From: Nitrospinaceae bacterium
GTDB taxonomy: Bacteria; UBA8248
Reading direction: 5' to 3'
NCBI GenBank assembly: GCA_018669005.1
Contig: JABJAL010000072.1
Location: forward strand, 167,877 to 231,876
Length of the DNA stretch: 64,000 bases
Shown here: positions 8,509 to 19,380 of the stretch, one piece after another
Layout of the letters: each line of letters opens with the position of its first letter
How positions within the stretch are numbered: the stretch's first letter is position 1
Notes under the pieces: generated by a model
What the model was told of the DNA's origin: nothing
The model's input: only the letters and a program-made list of their open reading frames with translations
The model's database searches: none
Program-made: the position numbers and the translations under genes

Positions 8509-9762
8509 ATGGTGACGATCGCTTTGCTGGGAACGCATGACACCAAAGGGCTTGAGCTTCAATTCGTGCGCGAAAAACTCATCGAAGCAGGGGCGAGAGT
8601 CCGTATGCTGGATCTGGCCACCCTGCGAGAAGAAAAAGCGTACTCGCCCGATTACTCGCCTTCCCATCTGGCCGAGATGATGGGGAGAAGTTTTACGGAA
8701 CTCGCGGCTCTTCCGAAGGCAGAGGCGGCGGATGTTGTTGTCGAGGGTGCGCTGAAATTGCTCCGGGGCCTGCTTGATGCGGGAGAGCTGAATGGCGCCA
8801 TTGCCTTGGGGGGAGGAAGCGGCGCCGCCATGGCGTGTGCCATTTTTCGAGGTCTTCCATTGGGATTTCCCAAAGTCATGGTTTCGACCATTGCCTCGGG
8901 AGATGTTTCTCTTTATGTGGGAACCCGCGACGTGACGATGGTGCACTCGGTCGTGGACATAACCCTGAACCGGATTACCCGGCCCATATTCGCCGCCGCT
9001 GCGGGCGCGGTTTGCGGAATGGCGAAGGCCCTGCCAGTGGCGGGGGATACCGATAAGCCCTTGGTCGCCGCTTCCATGTACGGCATCACCCAGCCTTGTG
9101 TTTTTGGTATGAAAGAGATTCTAGAGTCTCGGGGTTATGAAGTAGTCGTATTCAGCGCTGGCGGAAACGGCGCAAGGGCGCTGGAGGAGCTAACGGCCGA
9201 GGCGCACATCGACGGTGTGTTGGATATCACCACAACCACGATGATTGATGAGATTGTCGGCGGCATCCGAGGCGCGGGGCCGGGTCGGCTTGAGGCCGCT
9301 TGCTCGCGGGGGGTTCCACTCCTCGTGGTGCCAGGTGCGTGCGAATGCGTGAACTTCGGGCCGCCGGAGACGATCCCAGAAAAATTTCGAGATCGTATTT
9401 TTATGCCGCATACGGCTACGACCACTCTCATGCGAGCAACTGGCGAGGAGATGCGGGCGCTTGGCGTTAAAATGGCGGAAAAATTAAACGGCGCCAGCGG
9501 GCCGGTCGCTCTATTGGTTCCTCTTCGGGGGTTTTCCCACTATGACCAAGAAAATGGGCCCGAGGCGATGGATTTTGCGGGAAATCCGGCGGGGACATTC
9601 CACGACCCCGAGGCCGACAAGGCGTTTCTAGAGGGCGTGCAGTCCACACTCGATCAAGAGCGGGTACGGCTTCTGGAGCTGGATCTTCACATTAACGATG
9701 AGGCTTTTTCAAAAAAAGTGGCCGAGGTTTTTCTCTGTTTGGCGGGTATCGCGGCCGTTTAA
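8509..9762 (+). CDS. Tm-1-like ATP-binding domain protein (UPF0261)
   Basis: A 417-residue UPF0261 protein. The N-terminal domain begins LLGTHDTKGLELQFV, and the Gly-rich nucleotide-binding segment LGGGSGAAMACAIFRGLP lies near residue 103. A second Rossmann-like domain starts about residue 186 (ASMYGITQPCV). ATP binding has been shown for the plant Tm-1 homologue, and the bacterial role is unknown. AAGGA lies ahead of ATG 8509, and the upstream TIM-barrel gene ends only 12 bases before, so the pair is an operon. Length and ends agree with the family. Confidence 0.8.
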   Translation: MVTIALLGTHDTKGLELQFVREKLIEAGARVRMLDLATLREEKAYSPDYSPSHLAEMMGRSFTELAALPKAEAADVVVEGALKLLRGLLDAGELNGAIALGGGSGAAMACAIFRGLPLGFPKVMVSTIASGDVSLYVGTRDVTMVHSVVDITLNRITRPIFAAAAGAVCGMAKALPVAGDTDKPLVAASMYGITQPCVFGMKEILESRGYEVVVFSAGGNGARALEELTAEAHIDGVLDITTTTMIDEIVGGIRGAGPGRLEAACSRGVPLLVVPGACECVNFGPPETIPEKFRDRIFMPHTATTTLMRATGEEMRALGVKMAEKLNGASGPVALLVPLRGFSHYDQENGPEAMDFAGNPAGTFHDPEADKAFLEGVQSTLDQERVRLLELDLHINDEAFSKKVAEVFLCLAGIAAV

Positions 9763-9908
9763 CGAACTTTCCTGCGGTTTGGCAGGATTGCCCCATATTG
9801 CAGGTGGCGTTTGTAAAAAGCGCAGGCTTTTCGCTTCTCACTCAAAGCCAGCCCTCCGGGATGGGTGAGGAAGCCCCCATCCGGGGAGGCAATCCATAGG
9901 CCAGCGCC
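9763..9908. other. Convergent intergenic region with GC-rich hairpin
   Basis: This gap lies between the 3' ends of two convergent genes. A stable imperfect inverted repeat at 9851-9890 pairs GCCCTCCGGGATGGG with CCCATCCGGGGAGGC. It could stop transcription from both sides, but no T-run follows on either strand, so an intrinsic terminator is not claimed. Confidence 0.4.
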
Positions 9909-12900
9909 CTAGGATTCCATCCATGGTTTTGACGCCAGGGCCTCTTTTGCATGCTGATATTCCTGTGTCACCTCAGCCAGCAACTCCTCGGCCCCCTCGA
10001 TCCGGTTTTCATGTGCGCTCTGCTCCAATCGCTCACAAACTTCAGCCATGCGCCGGGCCCCGAGGTTCGCGCTGCTTCCTTTCAAGCTGTGGGCTTGTTG
10101 CTCAAGGGCCTGGGCGTCCCCCCCGGCCAATACCTCTTTCAGGGAGGATAAACGTTGCGGTGTGTCGGAGAAAAACTTATCGATCAATTTCTTTAAAATA
10201 TCCTCGCCCGACGCCTCTCCCAATTTCGCCATAGCGCTCAAATGTTCGAGGTCCAGTATCTCGTCCGAAGGCGCCGATAGCGCGGAAGGGGGGCCGGGGT
10301 CCGCCGGGGGGACGGATTTTTTCTCCACCCATCGCAAGAGCGCCTTTAACAGTTTATCGGGGTTCACAGGTTTGGAAACGTAATCGTCCATGCCCGCTTC
10401 GAGACACTTCTCGCGATCACCTTTCATGGCGTTGGCCGTCATGGCGATGATCGGGATGTGGTCCCCTTTGGATTGTTCTTTTCGGCGAATTTGACGGGTG
10501 GCTTCGTAGCCATCCATCACGGGCATCAAGCAATCCATCAGCACGGCGTCGTAGGGGAGAATCTTCATCTGCTCAAGGGCTTCTTTTCCGTCGCCGGCGA
10601 TATCGACGCGGCAGCCGTATTTCTCCAAAATTTCCTTGGCCACCATTTGATTCACCTGATTGTCTTCCACCACCAGGAGCCGGGCTGAAATTATCGAGGG
10701 TGCTCTTTGCCGGGACAAGGTGTCCCGCCCGAAACGGGTTTCAATTTTCCCCCCGGAAGTTATCGAATCCGTCTCATTCTTCGGGGAGGGCGCACCCCAG
10801 GCCTTTACCAGTGTGTCGTGTAGTTCCGACGGGCGAACGGGTTTCTTCAGGTAGGCGGCAACCTCCATATCAGCCATTTCATGGAGAGGAATGTCCTCGG
10901 AGCTGAGGATAACGAGCACGGTTTCACGTATGCCCGGGTCCGATTTGATATGCCGCGCCAGGGTCAGCCCGTCCATGCCGGGCATGCGCTGATCCAGGAT
11001 GGCAATCTGAAATGGATCGCCGCTTTCCTGCGCCTCGCGGAGGGCGCGAAGGGCGCTCTCGCCCGAGGCGTAATTTCCGTTGCGCATTTTGATGCTCATG
11101 ATCTGTTCGTGAATCACCTGCCTTCCGATTTCGTTGTCATCCACGATCAAAACGCGCACATCCGAGAGGTTGGATCTTTGTCCCGCTTCGGCGGGTGCCT
11201 GGGTGTCGATGGGAAACGAGAGGTCCACCCAGAATTTCGAGCCCTCTCCCAGACGGCTGCTCACGCCAATGCCACCGCCCATCATCTCGGAAAGCTGCTT
11301 GCTGATGGAGAGACCCAGGCCGGTGCCGCCGTACTCGCGCGTGGTGGATGTGTCGGCCTGTGTGAACTTATCGAAAATATGATCGAGTTTACTTGCCTCG
11401 ATTCCGACGCCGGTGTCTTGAACCGAGATCCTCAAACTGAAATGTTCGGTGAGCGGCTCGATTTTTTCGATTTCCAGGAGTACGTGCCCTTTTTCGGTGA
11501 ACTTGACGGCATTTCCGATCAAATTGTTGAGTATCTGGCGGACACGCCCCTGGTCGCCGACAAAACGGTGGGGGATGCCGGGCGGGAACCGCGTAATCAA
11601 CTCGATATTTTTCTCATACGCCCGGGAGGAGAAGACGTCCATCACACTTTCAACGGTTTGGAGGAGATCGAAATTCACGGGCTCTATCATCAGCTGGCCC
11701 GCCTCAATCTTCGAGAAGTCGAGAATATCATTGAGAAGCGTGAGCAGGCTTTCACTGGAATAGAGAATGGTATTTCCGTAGCGGCGCTGCTGTTCGGTGA
11801 GGTCGGTGTCGAGAAGGAGTCCCGTCATTCCCAAAACGCCGTTCATCGGCGTTCGGATCTCATGGCTCATGTTGGCGAGAAACTCGCTCTTCAGGCGCGC
11901 CGATTCCATCGCGGCCTTCTGGGCCTTGCGCAGTTCCGCCTCGGCCCGCCTGCTCTCGGTGAGATCTTTGTGAATGCTGCAAGTCGCCACAATTTCGCCG
12001 TTCCTGTCTTTGATAGGAGATAATGCGAGATTCACAGGAAATTTCGAGCCGTTTTTCCGGCGGCGAAATGAGTCAAAATGAACGGGGCGGCCAGTGTTAC
12101 GCATCTCCATTCCAAACCGACGGTCATTTTCCGCCTCTTCGGTCAACATGACTGTAAAGGTTTGGCCCAGGATTTCTTGCTTCGTATATCCGTACATCGC
12201 CTCGGCGGCATCGTTCCACTGAATGATTTTCTGATTTGAATCCGTCACGATCATGGCGTCGGCGTTGTCGTCCATGACGCTTTGAAAAAAATCTCTGTTC
12301 TTCTGCGCCTCTTCAAAAAGCCGTGCATTGGTTATCGCCGGTCCCAAATGGGGGGCGATTTCCAGAAGTAATTCTTGATCCTCCACGGAAAAGAAATTTT
12401 CATGTCTCCTGGAAAGCGAGATATGCGCAATCACTTTTCCGTCCTGGATGACAGGAGAAATCAGGCGGCTTTTAATTCCCGCCTCAATCAACCGCGCCGG
12501 GATATTTTCGGTATTTTCATTTAGGATCGATTTTTGTTTTAAATAAACTTCACCGCGAATTTGTTCTGCTACATGGGTATTTTGGGAGGCCGAGTATTCC
12601 CGTAAATTCAAATTATCGACTTCATACCAACTGTGCCGTACAAGAGATTCGTCAATGCTGGAGATGGAGAACCGATCGCTGGGTATCAACTTCCCCACTT
12701 CATCGGCAATTCTCCGGAACACTTTTTCCGGTTCCAAAGAGGCGCTAATGGCCTGTGCGATTTTTCCGACGACCTCCAGGTTTTCCCTTCGAGACTCAGA
12801 CTCTTTGTATAACTCGCTGTTTTGAATGGCAGGGCCGAGGTGTCCGGCAATGGCATTGAGCAGATTCACCTTCTCGCCCGAAAAGGCCTCCGGTAATTTG

Positions 12901-15029
12901 CTGCCTAAATTGAAGTGGGCGATGTAGGTGTCTTCAAGATAAACGGGGACGAGGAGGAGGCTGCGGTAACCGGCTCTGGCGATGCGGTGAATGCGCCACT
13001 GGGTTTCCAGAAGGTCCGGGATACTGACTGGGGCTTTTTTTTCGAACATCTCTGCCGCGAAGTTGGCGAGCTTCCGCTCTTCCGGGGAGGGAGGGCCGAA
13101 AGCTTCTTTTGAGTCTTCGTAGAAATATTTCGAGGCGCCCGATTCGGCGTCCACTCTCGAAATGATGAACCGGTCGCAGGGAATCTCTTCTTTGATCCGG
13201 TCGGCGATGGCGCGAAATAGTTTGTCGGGCTCTATGTTTTGGGTGATGGCTTTTGAAATTTCGCCGGAAAATTCGAGATGTGCGGTGCGCTCCCGCAGAT
13301 CCCGCTCGGCGTGGAGCCGCCCGTCGAGATCTCGCCGCAAACGCCGGTTCCAGAAGACGACCAGCACGAGAAGAAAGGCTAACGGAATAAATATTTTCCA
13401 GATCAGCGAGTAGTCAAAGCCGAGGTTGTAGGAAAATGATCGCCATTTTCGGAATACGGCATTGCGCTCTTCCTCGCTTATGGATTTCAGCCCCTTGTCG
13501 AGAATTGTCACCAAAATGGGCCAGTCGCTTCTCGGAGCCATGGACAACTGAAAGTTGTAATGTGTCTCGCCAGCCACTTTGATGTTGGCATAACCTAGTT
13601 TTTGAATTTTGTACGAGGTGGTGAAAAGAAAATCAATATATGTGTCTACCTTGCCCGTGGCCAAGGCACGCAGCGCCTCCTCCACGGTCGCGATTTCGAT
13701 TAGTTTAAAGCCAGGGTGATCCCGTTTGAGAAACTCTACGATGGCAAACCCCTTTACAACCGCGATGGTCTTTCCTGCCAGTTCATCCAAGCCAGCTATG
13801 TAGGGATGTTCGTTTCGTGCAAATATCATTATTGGCAGCTTCATGTATGGTTTTGTGAAGTTGACGTATTTCTCCCGTGACGGGGTGCGGACCACGGCGG
13901 AAAACATATCAATCTCACGATTTTTTACCTTTTCGACGATCTGGGCCCAAATCTTTCCCCCTGCAGGTTGAAACTCGACGCCAAGGCGCTTCGATAAAAT
14001 ATCCAGGAAATCGCGCGCGAGCCCCCGTGAGTTGCCGTCCTCGTCTTTAAATTCGACGGGTGCGAAGGCGGAGTCCATGCCCACACGTATGGTCTTATGG
14101 TCTCTCAGCCATGCCTGCTCTTCTGTGGTGAGCTGGACGCGCTTTTGAGAAGGGAGCGAGGTTAGCGATATCCACTTGCCCATGAGTTCCAAACGCTCGT
14201 TCTCGGGGATGCTGGCGAGCGCTTTGTCGAGAATTCCTTTGAACTCGGGCCAATCTTTTCGCACCGCAATCCGCTGGCCGGTGGTCCCGGAGTCATAGAA
14301 GGCCGCTACCTTGAGGTTCAGGATTCCATTTTTCTGGCTGAGGTAGGTGTTGATTCCAATGATGCCGACATATGCGTCTGCTTGACGGGTGCTGACCGCC
14401 CTCAGCCCATCAAGGGCCGTCTTCACGGAGAGAATTCGCGCGCCCGGTTGTTCCTCGATCACCCGCTTGGAGGATGAGTAGCCCTCCACCAAGGCAACGG
14501 TTTTACCGGCCAAGTCCCCTGGCTTCAATATCCGGGAATCTTCCTTGCGGGTCATGATGGCGAGAGGGGTGGGTAGATAAATCTTAGTAAAATTTAGATA
14601 GGCTTCCCGCTTTGGGCGTTTCACCGCCGTGGCGATCATATCCAGCGTTCGCTCACGTGCGCCCTGGAGTATTTCGGGCCAGGTTAACCTGGGCACGACC
14701 TCCATGCGGATTCCAAGCCGCTGCTCGAGGGCTTTGATGAATTCCATGACAACGCCATGATAGCGGCCGCTGTCGTCGCGGAAACTATAAGGCGCGTAAC
14801 TGGCATCGACGCCTATCCGCACCACCGGATGCCCGGCCAGCCAATTTTGCTCTGCTTTCGTTAGGATCAAACCCTTTTTGCCAGACTTCGCTGGTGTAGC
14901 GTCCTTTTCCTGCGCTAAGACTTGCCCGGAGCCCCCAAGCCATGCGAGGCATAAAAAGATGACCCAAACCACATACCATCCGCTCAGGGTTTTCGAAGCG
15001 GATCGTCTAATCGAATTCGAGGCCTTCAT
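9909..15029 (-). CDS. Hybrid sensor histidine kinase with two periplasmic solute-binding domains
   Basis: A 1706-residue membrane sensor. Order: signal or anchor segment (about 20-40), two SBP_bac_3 solute-binding domains (about 55-290 and 300-535, each with the [18 protein letters not shown] start), transmembrane helix (about 538-556), two GAF domains (about 590-915), PAS (about 925-1045), HisKA with phospho-acceptor H1056 in [11 protein letters not shown], HATPase_c with [13 protein letters not shown], receiver 1 (D1346), receiver 2 (D1499) and an Hpt domain (H1647 in [11 protein letters not shown]). The architecture is that of BvgS/EvgS-type phosphorelay kinases. An amino acid or similar small ligand is plausible. 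No response regulator with an output domain is adjacent, so the final target is unknown. Confidence 0.92.
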   Translation of the reverse strand: MKASNSIRRSASKTLSGWYVVWVIFLCLAWLGGSGQVLAQEKDATPAKSGKKGLILTKAEQNWLAGHPVVRIGVDASYAPYSFRDDSGRYHGVVMEFIKALEQRLGIRMEVVPRLTWPEILQGARERTLDMIATAVKRPKREAYLNFTKIYLPTPLAIMTRKEDSRILKPGDLAGKTVALVEGYSSSKRVIEEQPGARILSVKTALDGLRAVSTRQADAYVGIIGINTYLSQKNGILNLKVAAFYDSGTTGQRIAVRKDWPEFKGILDKALASIPENERLELMGKWISLTSLPSQKRVQLTTEEQAWLRDHKTIRVGMDSAFAPVEFKDEDGNSRGLARDFLDILSKRLGVEFQPAGGKIWAQIVEKVKNREIDMFSAVVRTPSREKYVNFTKPYMKLPIMIFARNEHPYIAGLDELAGKTIAVVKGFAIVEFLKRDHPGFKLIEIATVEEALRALATGKVDTYIDFLFTTSYKIQKLGYANIKVAGETHYNFQLSMAPRSDWPILVTILDKGLKSISEEERNAVFRKWRSFSYNLGFDYSLIWKIFIPLAFLLVLVVFWNRRLRRDLDGRLHAERDLRERTAHLEFSGEISKAITQNIEPDKLFRAIADRIKEEIPCDRFIISRVDAESGASKYFYEDSKEAFGPPSPEERKLANFAAEMFEKKAPVSIPDLLETQWRIHRIARAGYRSLLLVPVYLEDTYIAHFNLGSKLPEAFSGEKVNLLNAIAGHLGPAIQNSELYKESESRRENLEVVGKIAQAISASLEPEKVFRRIADEVGKLIPSDRFSISSIDESLVRHSWYEVDNLNLREYSASQNTHVAEQIRGEVYLKQKSILNENTENIPARLIEAGIKSRLISPVIQDGKVIAHISLSRRHENFFSVEDQELLLEIAPHLGPAITNARLFEEAQKNRDFFQSVMDDNADAMIVTDSNQKIIQWNDAAEAMYGYTKQEILGQTFTVMLTEEAENDRRFGMEMRNTGRPVHFDSFRRRKNGSKFPVNLALSPIKDRNGEIVATCSIHKDLTESRRAEAELRKAQKAAMESARLKSEFLANMSHEIRTPMNGVLGMTGLLLDTDLTEQQRRYGNTILYSSESLLTLLNDILDFSKIEAGQLMIEPVNFDLLQTVESVMDVFSSRAYEKNIELITRFPPGIPHRFVGDQGRVRQILNNLIGNAVKFTEKGHVLLEIEKIEPLTEHFSLRISVQDTGVGIEASKLDHIFDKFTQADTSTTREYGGTGLGLSISKQLSEMMGGGIGVSSRLGEGSKFWVDLSFPIDTQAPAEAGQRSNLSDVRVLIVDDNEIGRQVIHEQIMSIKMRNGNYASGESALRALREAQESGDPFQIAILDQRMPGMDGLTLARHIKSDPGIRETVLVILSSEDIPLHEMADMEVAAYLKKPVRPSELHDTLVKAWGAPSPKNETDSITSGGKIETRFGRDTLSRQRAPSIISARLLVVEDNQVNQMVAKEILEKYGCRVDIAGDGKEALEQMKILPYDAVLMDCLMPVMDGYEATRQIRRKEQSKGDHIPIIAMTANAMKGDREKCLEAGMDDYVSKPVNPDKLLKALLRWVEKKSVPPADPGPPSALSAPSDEILDLEHLSAMAKLGEASGEDILKKLIDKFFSDTPQRLSSLKEVLAGGDAQALEQQAHSLKGSSANLGARRMAEVCERLEQSAHENRIEGAEELLAEVTQEYQHAKEALASKPWMES

Positions 15030-15075
15030 TTTACAGCTTCCCCTGCGTTATCCGGTTTTATCGCGGCTCGGTCGT

Positions 15076-15912
15076 CTAGTTCACCTTGCCGGAAAGCTCG
15101 GACCCGGCCTTGAACCTCACGACATTTTTAGCGGCAATCTGAATCTCCTTGCCCGTTTGTGGATTGCGTCCGGTGCGCGCGGCGCGCTTGGAGATGCTGA
15201 AGGAGCCAAAGCCTACGAGCGAGATGCGGTCACCCTTCTTGAGAGCACCCGAGGTGGCGTTGACGAAGCCGTCGAGCGCGCGCTTGGCGTCCGCCTTGGA
15301 AAGATTGGCATTCGAGGCGATCCCCTCGATCAGCTCCGCCTTGTTCATGCGCTTGGCATGTGCACCGGCTGCCCCGTTGTCGAACCAAGAGTAGAGAAGG
15401 GTTACGTGGCCCAGGTACTCTTTGACGCGACCATTCAACATGGAACGGATCACCTTGAAGTTTCGCTCAACGACTCTTGGGTCCGAGCTCGTCAGATCTA
15501 GCCCGTCATCGTCGGAGTCAATGTCGAACGCGACGACCTCGTTTGTCTCCCGCCAGAAGTCCTCGATGTCGCCCATTATTTCTGAATCCGACTTGAAGCG
15601 GACCTCCCGCGTTTTTTTGTCGTTAAAGACAAAGAAGGTGCCAAAGCCCCCGATGACAACGCGGCCATCGGCGATGAGCATCTTTGAGACGTTGCTGATG
15701 AAGGCCTCGAGTGCGCGCTTGGCGTCCGCCTTGGAGAGATTCGCCGCCACAGCTATCTGATTCACCACCTGGCCGGTGGAGATGTTGAGCCCTCCGACAA
15801 TAATGTGCGGCTTTGATCGATCGAAGTTTTCTTTTGCTGCCTGGGCCCCCGCCGCGAGAAATAGCGAGACAGACATCAACACGGCAAAAATCGTCAGAAT
15901 AGTTCTTTTCAT
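15076..15912 (-). CDS. Exported protein with two HU/IHF-type DNA-binding domains
   Basis: 278 residues. The N-terminus is a clear Sec signal (KR, then a hydrophobic core, ending AAGAQA, about residue 25). Two HU-like domains follow: residues about 45-120 (LSKADAKRALEAFI, VVIGGFGTF) and about 190-278. The second has the full HU signature RISLVGFGSFSISKRAARTG, a GRNPQTG DNA-intercalating arm tip and NVVRFKAGSEL. An acidic linker (DIDSDDDGLD) separates them. HU proteins bend DNA and are normally cytoplasmic and about 90 residues long, so a secreted tandem form is unusual. Binding of extracellular DNA or a cell-surface role is inferred. It lies 46 bases upstream of the kinase gene and in the same orientation. 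Confidence 0.85.
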   Translation of the reverse strand: MKRTILTIFAVLMSVSLFLAAGAQAAKENFDRSKPHIIVGGLNISTGQVVNQIAVAANLSKADAKRALEAFISNVSKMLIADGRVVIGGFGTFFVFNDKKTREVRFKSDSEIMGDIEDFWRETNEVVAFDIDSDDDGLDLTSSDPRVVERNFKVIRSMLNGRVKEYLGHVTLLYSWFDNGAAGAHAKRMNKAELIEGIASNANLSKADAKRALDGFVNATSGALKKGDRISLVGFGSFSISKRAARTGRNPQTGKEIQIAAKNVVRFKAGSELSGKVN

Positions 15913-16256
15913 GGCGGCTAGCTCCTTCCGAGAGGAATTTTCGCGTGAATTCCCCGGATAAGACTAGGCGTTAATGAGATCTTTTCAGATTGGTGGCACT
16001 ATTCCAGCCTTGCATTAAAAATTCAAGCAAATTTTTATTATTTGAATGCTTCTGCGGCATTGACCAGGTTATAAGTCAGGGCCTGAAAATACCCTTCTAC
16101 CGTCCATTAACTGTGTCTGCGCCACCTTATCCCGGGGAGAATTGACGCCGGGAGGGCACTTTGTTAGCGTCGCCAATTCCAGGGATTCACTTCCCGCCTC
16201 ATCTTATTTGGTCTCTAGATACTGGTCGCCCTCATACCTTGCCGGAGGTGTTTTTC
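15913..16256. other. Divergent promoter region between the HU-like gene and glyA
   Basis: A 344-base gap between oppositely oriented genes, so it must carry both promoters. It has an AT-rich core near 16000-16045 (TTTTTATTATTTGAATG). I see no riboswitch-like conserved structure; in particular no glycine or SAM motif was recognised ahead of glyA. Confidence 0.4.
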
Positions 16257-17513
16257 ATGGCTTCTGCTCTTGAACAGATGGACCCCGAAATTTTTGGTGC
16301 AATTGAAAAAGAAACCGTCCGGCAGGGGGACGAGCTAGAGCTTATCGCGTCCGAAAACTACGTCAGCGCGGCGGTTATGGAGGCGGCTGGCGGGGTGATG
16401 ACCAACAAATACGCAGAGGGCCTTCCCGGCAAGCGCTACTACGGCGGCTGCCAATTCGTGGACGTCGCCGAGACACTGGCCATCGAGCGCGCCAAGGCCC
16501 TTTTCGGAATGGACCACGCCTCGGTGCAGCCCCACAGCGGGGCCCAGGCCAACGCCGCCGTCTATTTCGGCCTGCTTGAGCCGGGTGACACCATTCTCGG
16601 CATGAATCTTTCTCATGGCGGGCACCTTACCCACGGCCACCCGGTAACTTTCTCTGGCCGCTGGTTCAATGTTTTTGCCTACGGGGTGGACCCTGAGAAC
16701 CATGTCATCGATTTTGACGAGGTGGAAAAGCAGGCCAAAGAGCACCGGCCCAAAATAATTGTTGTCGGCGCGAGCGCCTATCCGCGCACCATCGATTACC
16801 AGCGCTTTCGCCAGATTGCAGATGAAATCGGCGCCGTGGTCATGGCCGATATCGCCCACATCGCCGGGCTCATCGTCACCGGCCAGCACCCCACCCCGGC
16901 GGGACACGCACACATCGTCACCACGACCACCCACAAGACCCTCCGCGGCCCCCGGGGCGGCATGATTCTCTCGGGTGAGGAACATGCCCCGGCGATGAGC
17001 AAAGCCGTTTTCCCCGGCATGCAGGGCGGCCCACTCATGCACATCATTGCTGCCAAGGCGGTGGCGTTCAAAGAGGCGGCCACGGATGGTTTCAAGGAAT
17101 ACGGCGCCCAGATCGTGAAAAACGCCAAGGCCCTTGCCGAGGCGCTGCATGCCAGAAATATCCAGATGGTATCGGGCGGCACCGACAACCACCTTATTTT
17201 GCTCGATCTGCGCGAGGCTGGCTTCAGCGGCAAAAAAGCTGAGCGCGTTCTTGGGGAGGCCGGCATCACGGTCAACAAAAATGCCATTCCCTTCGACACG
17301 CGCAAGCCCACCCTCACCAGCGGTGTCCGCCTGGGCACCCCGGCGCTAACTTCCCGAAAAATGAAAGAAGCCGAAATGGCGACACTCGGTGGCTGGATTG
17401 CCGATGTCCTGGGCGATCCCGATAACGAGGGGCGCATCGCCTCGATCAGGGACGACGTTAAATCGTTGTGCGCAAAATTCCCGATGGGCCCCGGTGGCGC
17501 AAGACCCGAGTAA
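16257..17513 (+). CDS. glyA: Serine hydroxymethyltransferase
   Basis: A 418-residue PLP enzyme that interconverts serine and glycine while loading tetrahydrofolate with a one-carbon unit. Family motifs are all present: [10 protein letters not shown] near residue 26, [15 protein letters not shown] near 52, ADIAHIAGL near 200 and the PLP-lysine motif [13 protein letters not shown] near 223. ATG 16257 is chosen because GGAGG (16244-16248) stands eight bases upstream and the protein then begins at the normal position; a longer in-frame extension to 16161 has no support. A strong terminator follows at 17561-17590. It appears monocistronic. Confidence 0.95.
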   Translation: MASALEQMDPEIFGAIEKETVRQGDELELIASENYVSAAVMEAAGGVMTNKYAEGLPGKRYYGGCQFVDVAETLAIERAKALFGMDHASVQPHSGAQANAAVYFGLLEPGDTILGMNLSHGGHLTHGHPVTFSGRWFNVFAYGVDPENHVIDFDEVEKQAKEHRPKIIVVGASAYPRTIDYQRFRQIADEIGAVVMADIAHIAGLIVTGQHPTPAGHAHIVTTTTHKTLRGPRGGMILSGEEHAPAMSKAVFPGMQGGPLMHIIAAKAVAFKEAATDGFKEYGAQIVKNAKALAEALHARNIQMVSGGTDNHLILLDLREAGFSGKKAERVLGEAGITVNKNAIPFDTRKPTLTSGVRLGTPALTSRKMKEAEMATLGGWIADVLGDPDNEGRIASIRDDVKSLCAKFPMGPGGARPE

Positions 17514-17560
17514 AAGGGTGTTTGAAGTCGAGTAGTTTTCTGATTTGTGATTTACACATT

Positions 17561-17590
17561 AAAACCCCGGGGCCGAAGCCTCGGGGTTTT
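17561..17590. terminator. Rho-independent terminator (bidirectional) after glyA
   Basis: Thirteen pairs of AAAACCCCGGGGC with GCCTCGGGGTTTT (one G-U pair), closed by the loop CGAA and flanked by A-runs and T-runs on either side. It lies between the convergent glyA and amidase genes and can serve both. Confidence 0.9.
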
Positions 17591-17613
17591 TTGCTTGCTC
17601 TTGTTTTATGCCC

Positions 17614-19032
17614 CTATCCCTCAAATGGTGCGTACTTGAAGCTGGTGCCCCCGGTTTTTTCGAGCTGGTGAATTGCCCCGATGGTTTTGTGGTCATGGAG
17701 CGGGGGGCCGATGAGCTGGGCCCCGAGGGGCAGCCCCCCCTGGCTGAAGCCTGTTGGAAATCCGGTGGAAGGAAAGCCCAGAAAATTAATGTGCCGCGTT
17801 AGCGAGATCAGGTGGGCCCGCGCGTCGTAATCTTTTCCGCCGATGGTGACTGTGCTGGCCGAGCGAAGCGGCGCGGGCATGGGTGTCGAGGCGGCCAGAA
17901 CAAAATCGACCTTCCCAAAGACCTCTTTCAAAACCCGTGCTGTCCATTGCGAGCGGTAGCGCTGCGCCTGAATATAAGTAGTCGCGGGAATGAAAAAACC
18001 AATTTGCAGGCGCTCAAGAACCTTCGGGTCGTAGTCGCCTGCTCGCTCGCGCACATTTTTTTCGTGTATGGCGGCCGCCTCGGACATCATGAAGTTCGTG
18101 GCCATGGGGTACGCATTTTCGAGATCGGGAATTTCCACCTCGACAACACTCGCGCCCGCCTCCTCAAAAGCGCGTGCCGCCGCTTCCACGCCCGCAACAG
18201 TTTCGGGCTCGGATTGATCGACATAGTAATTCCGGGCGTGTCCGATGCGAACACCCTTGAGCGAGGTGCCCAGCGCACCCATGAAATCGGGCGCCTCCAC
18301 CTGGAGGGAACTCGGGTCCTCCGGGTCGGGCCCCGCAATGGCGGCCATCATCAAGGCGCAATCCTCGGCGGATGTCGCCAGCGGGCCAAAACTGTCGAGC
18401 GACCATGAAAGCGGGAAACACGCCGCCTTCGTCACCAGTCCGAATGTGGGTTTGTGCCCGATAGCGCCGCAGAGCGAGGTCGGTATCCGGATGGAGCCCC
18501 CGGTGTCCGAGCCGATGGTGATCGCCGCCTGAGCGGTCAGTACGGCGTTCCCAGAGCCTCCGCTTGAGCCGCCGGTGACTCGCTCTGGGTCCCAGGGATT
18601 TTTCTGGTCGCCGTAGTGGGGGTTGTGGCCAGAGGGTCCAAAGGCAAATTCGTGCAGATTGAGTTTTCCGAGAATAACTGCGCCAGAGTCTCTAATCATT
18701 CGGGTAATAGGTGCGTCCCTAACAGCAACATTGTCTTTGTATATCAGGCTTCCTGCGGTTGTTTTGAGCCCGTCGACATCGATGAGATCCTTTAGGCCGA
18801 CCGGAACGCCCCCCAGTGGGCCGAGGTTGTCTCCGGCAGCGATGGCCTCATCGATCTTGCCCGCCCCTAGAAGCGCGCCCTCGCGGTCGAGGGTGATCCA
18901 GGTGTTGAGAGCCGGGCCGATTTTTTCGGCGCGCGCGAGAAAGGCTTGTGCCGCCTCGGTGGCCGATATTTTTTTTGACCGAATTTGCTCGGCAATCTGA
19001 GCCGCCCCGAGGCGTGTGATGTCATCCCCCAT
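17614..19032 (-). CDS. Amidase signature family enzyme (GatA/AtzE-like)
   Basis: 472 residues of the amidase signature family. The Ser-cisSer-Lys triad is visible: Lys in GVPVGLKDLID (about residue 78), then GGSSGGSGNAV with the cis-Ser and SDTGGSIRIP with the nucleophilic Ser (about residues 153-182). It hydrolyses a C-N amide bond; substrate unknown. The upstream gene encodes a 66-residue protein whose end overlaps this start by 11 bases, a layout like AtzG-AtzE or GatC-GatA pairs. No gatB is present nearby, so a role in Gln-tRNA synthesis is not supported. A second amidase lies at 59463. Confidence 0.85.
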   Translation of the reverse strand: MGDDITRLGAAQIAEQIRSKKISATEAAQAFLARAEKIGPALNTWITLDREGALLGAGKIDEAIAAGDNLGPLGGVPVGLKDLIDVDGLKTTAGSLIYKDNVAVRDAPITRMIRDSGAVILGKLNLHEFAFGPSGHNPHYGDQKNPWDPERVTGGSSGGSGNAVLTAQAAITIGSDTGGSIRIPTSLCGAIGHKPTFGLVTKAACFPLSWSLDSFGPLATSAEDCALMMAAIAGPDPEDPSSLQVEAPDFMGALGTSLKGVRIGHARNYYVDQSEPETVAGVEAAARAFEEAGASVVEVEIPDLENAYPMATNFMMSEAAAIHEKNVRERAGDYDPKVLERLQIGFFIPATTYIQAQRYRSQWTARVLKEVFGKVDFVLAASTPMPAPLRSASTVTIGGKDYDARAHLISLTRHINFLGFPSTGFPTGFSQGGLPLGAQLIGPPLHDHKTIGAIHQLEKTGGTSFKYAPFEG

Positions 19033-19222
19033 GGCGAATCCCCTTGAGTAAGGCGTTATGGCCCATCGGCTCGGAAGCGTCTTCTAGCGCGTCTACAACG
19101 CGGCGGTTAGCCTGGTCGAGCGTTTTTAACATGGCGGCGAATCCGGATGTTTTCGCTGGGTCCATCTGGTTTCCAAGCAACGCTTCGCATTGGCGTGATA
19201 TTTCTTCTTCGGAAAAATTCAC
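19022..19222 (-). CDS. Small protein coupled to the amidase (GatC/AtzG-like position)
   Basis: 66 residues, predicted helical, starting with GTG at 19222 behind AAAGGA six bases upstream. Its 3' end overlaps the amidase start by 11 bases, which suggests translational coupling. Small GatC- or AtzG-type partners that stabilise amidase subunits occupy the same position in other operons. Sequence similarity to either family is not obvious by eye, so the partner role is inference from position and size. Confidence 0.6.
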   Translation of the reverse strand: MNFSEEEISRQCEALLGNQMDPAKTSGFAAMLKTLDQANRRVVDALEDASEPMGHNALLKGIRHGG

Positions 19223-19380
19223 GAAAAATCCTTTCTTGGGAAGAGAATCATTCAGGGCTAAAAGAGGATGCTAACGCTTCGAATCCTGCCGATGCAAATC
19301 CGCCGGGCGCTTGTTGTCTCCCAGTGCGTAAATAGAGGACAATGGACTTGTGCAATCTGATCCGCCCCTGGAAGGCCTAA

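Noticed and set aside
9851..9890. GC-rich hairpin between convergent genes as an intrinsic terminator
   Set aside because: No T-run follows the stem on either strand; kept only as a structural note.
10881..12023. 380-codon open frame antisense to the hybrid kinase
   Set aside because: It is the antisense shadow of a GC-rich coding region; the kinase on the other strand has unmistakable domains throughout.
16335..17192. 285-codon open frame antisense to glyA
   Set aside because: glyA motifs are complete on the plus strand; the antisense frame follows from codon bias and has no family features.
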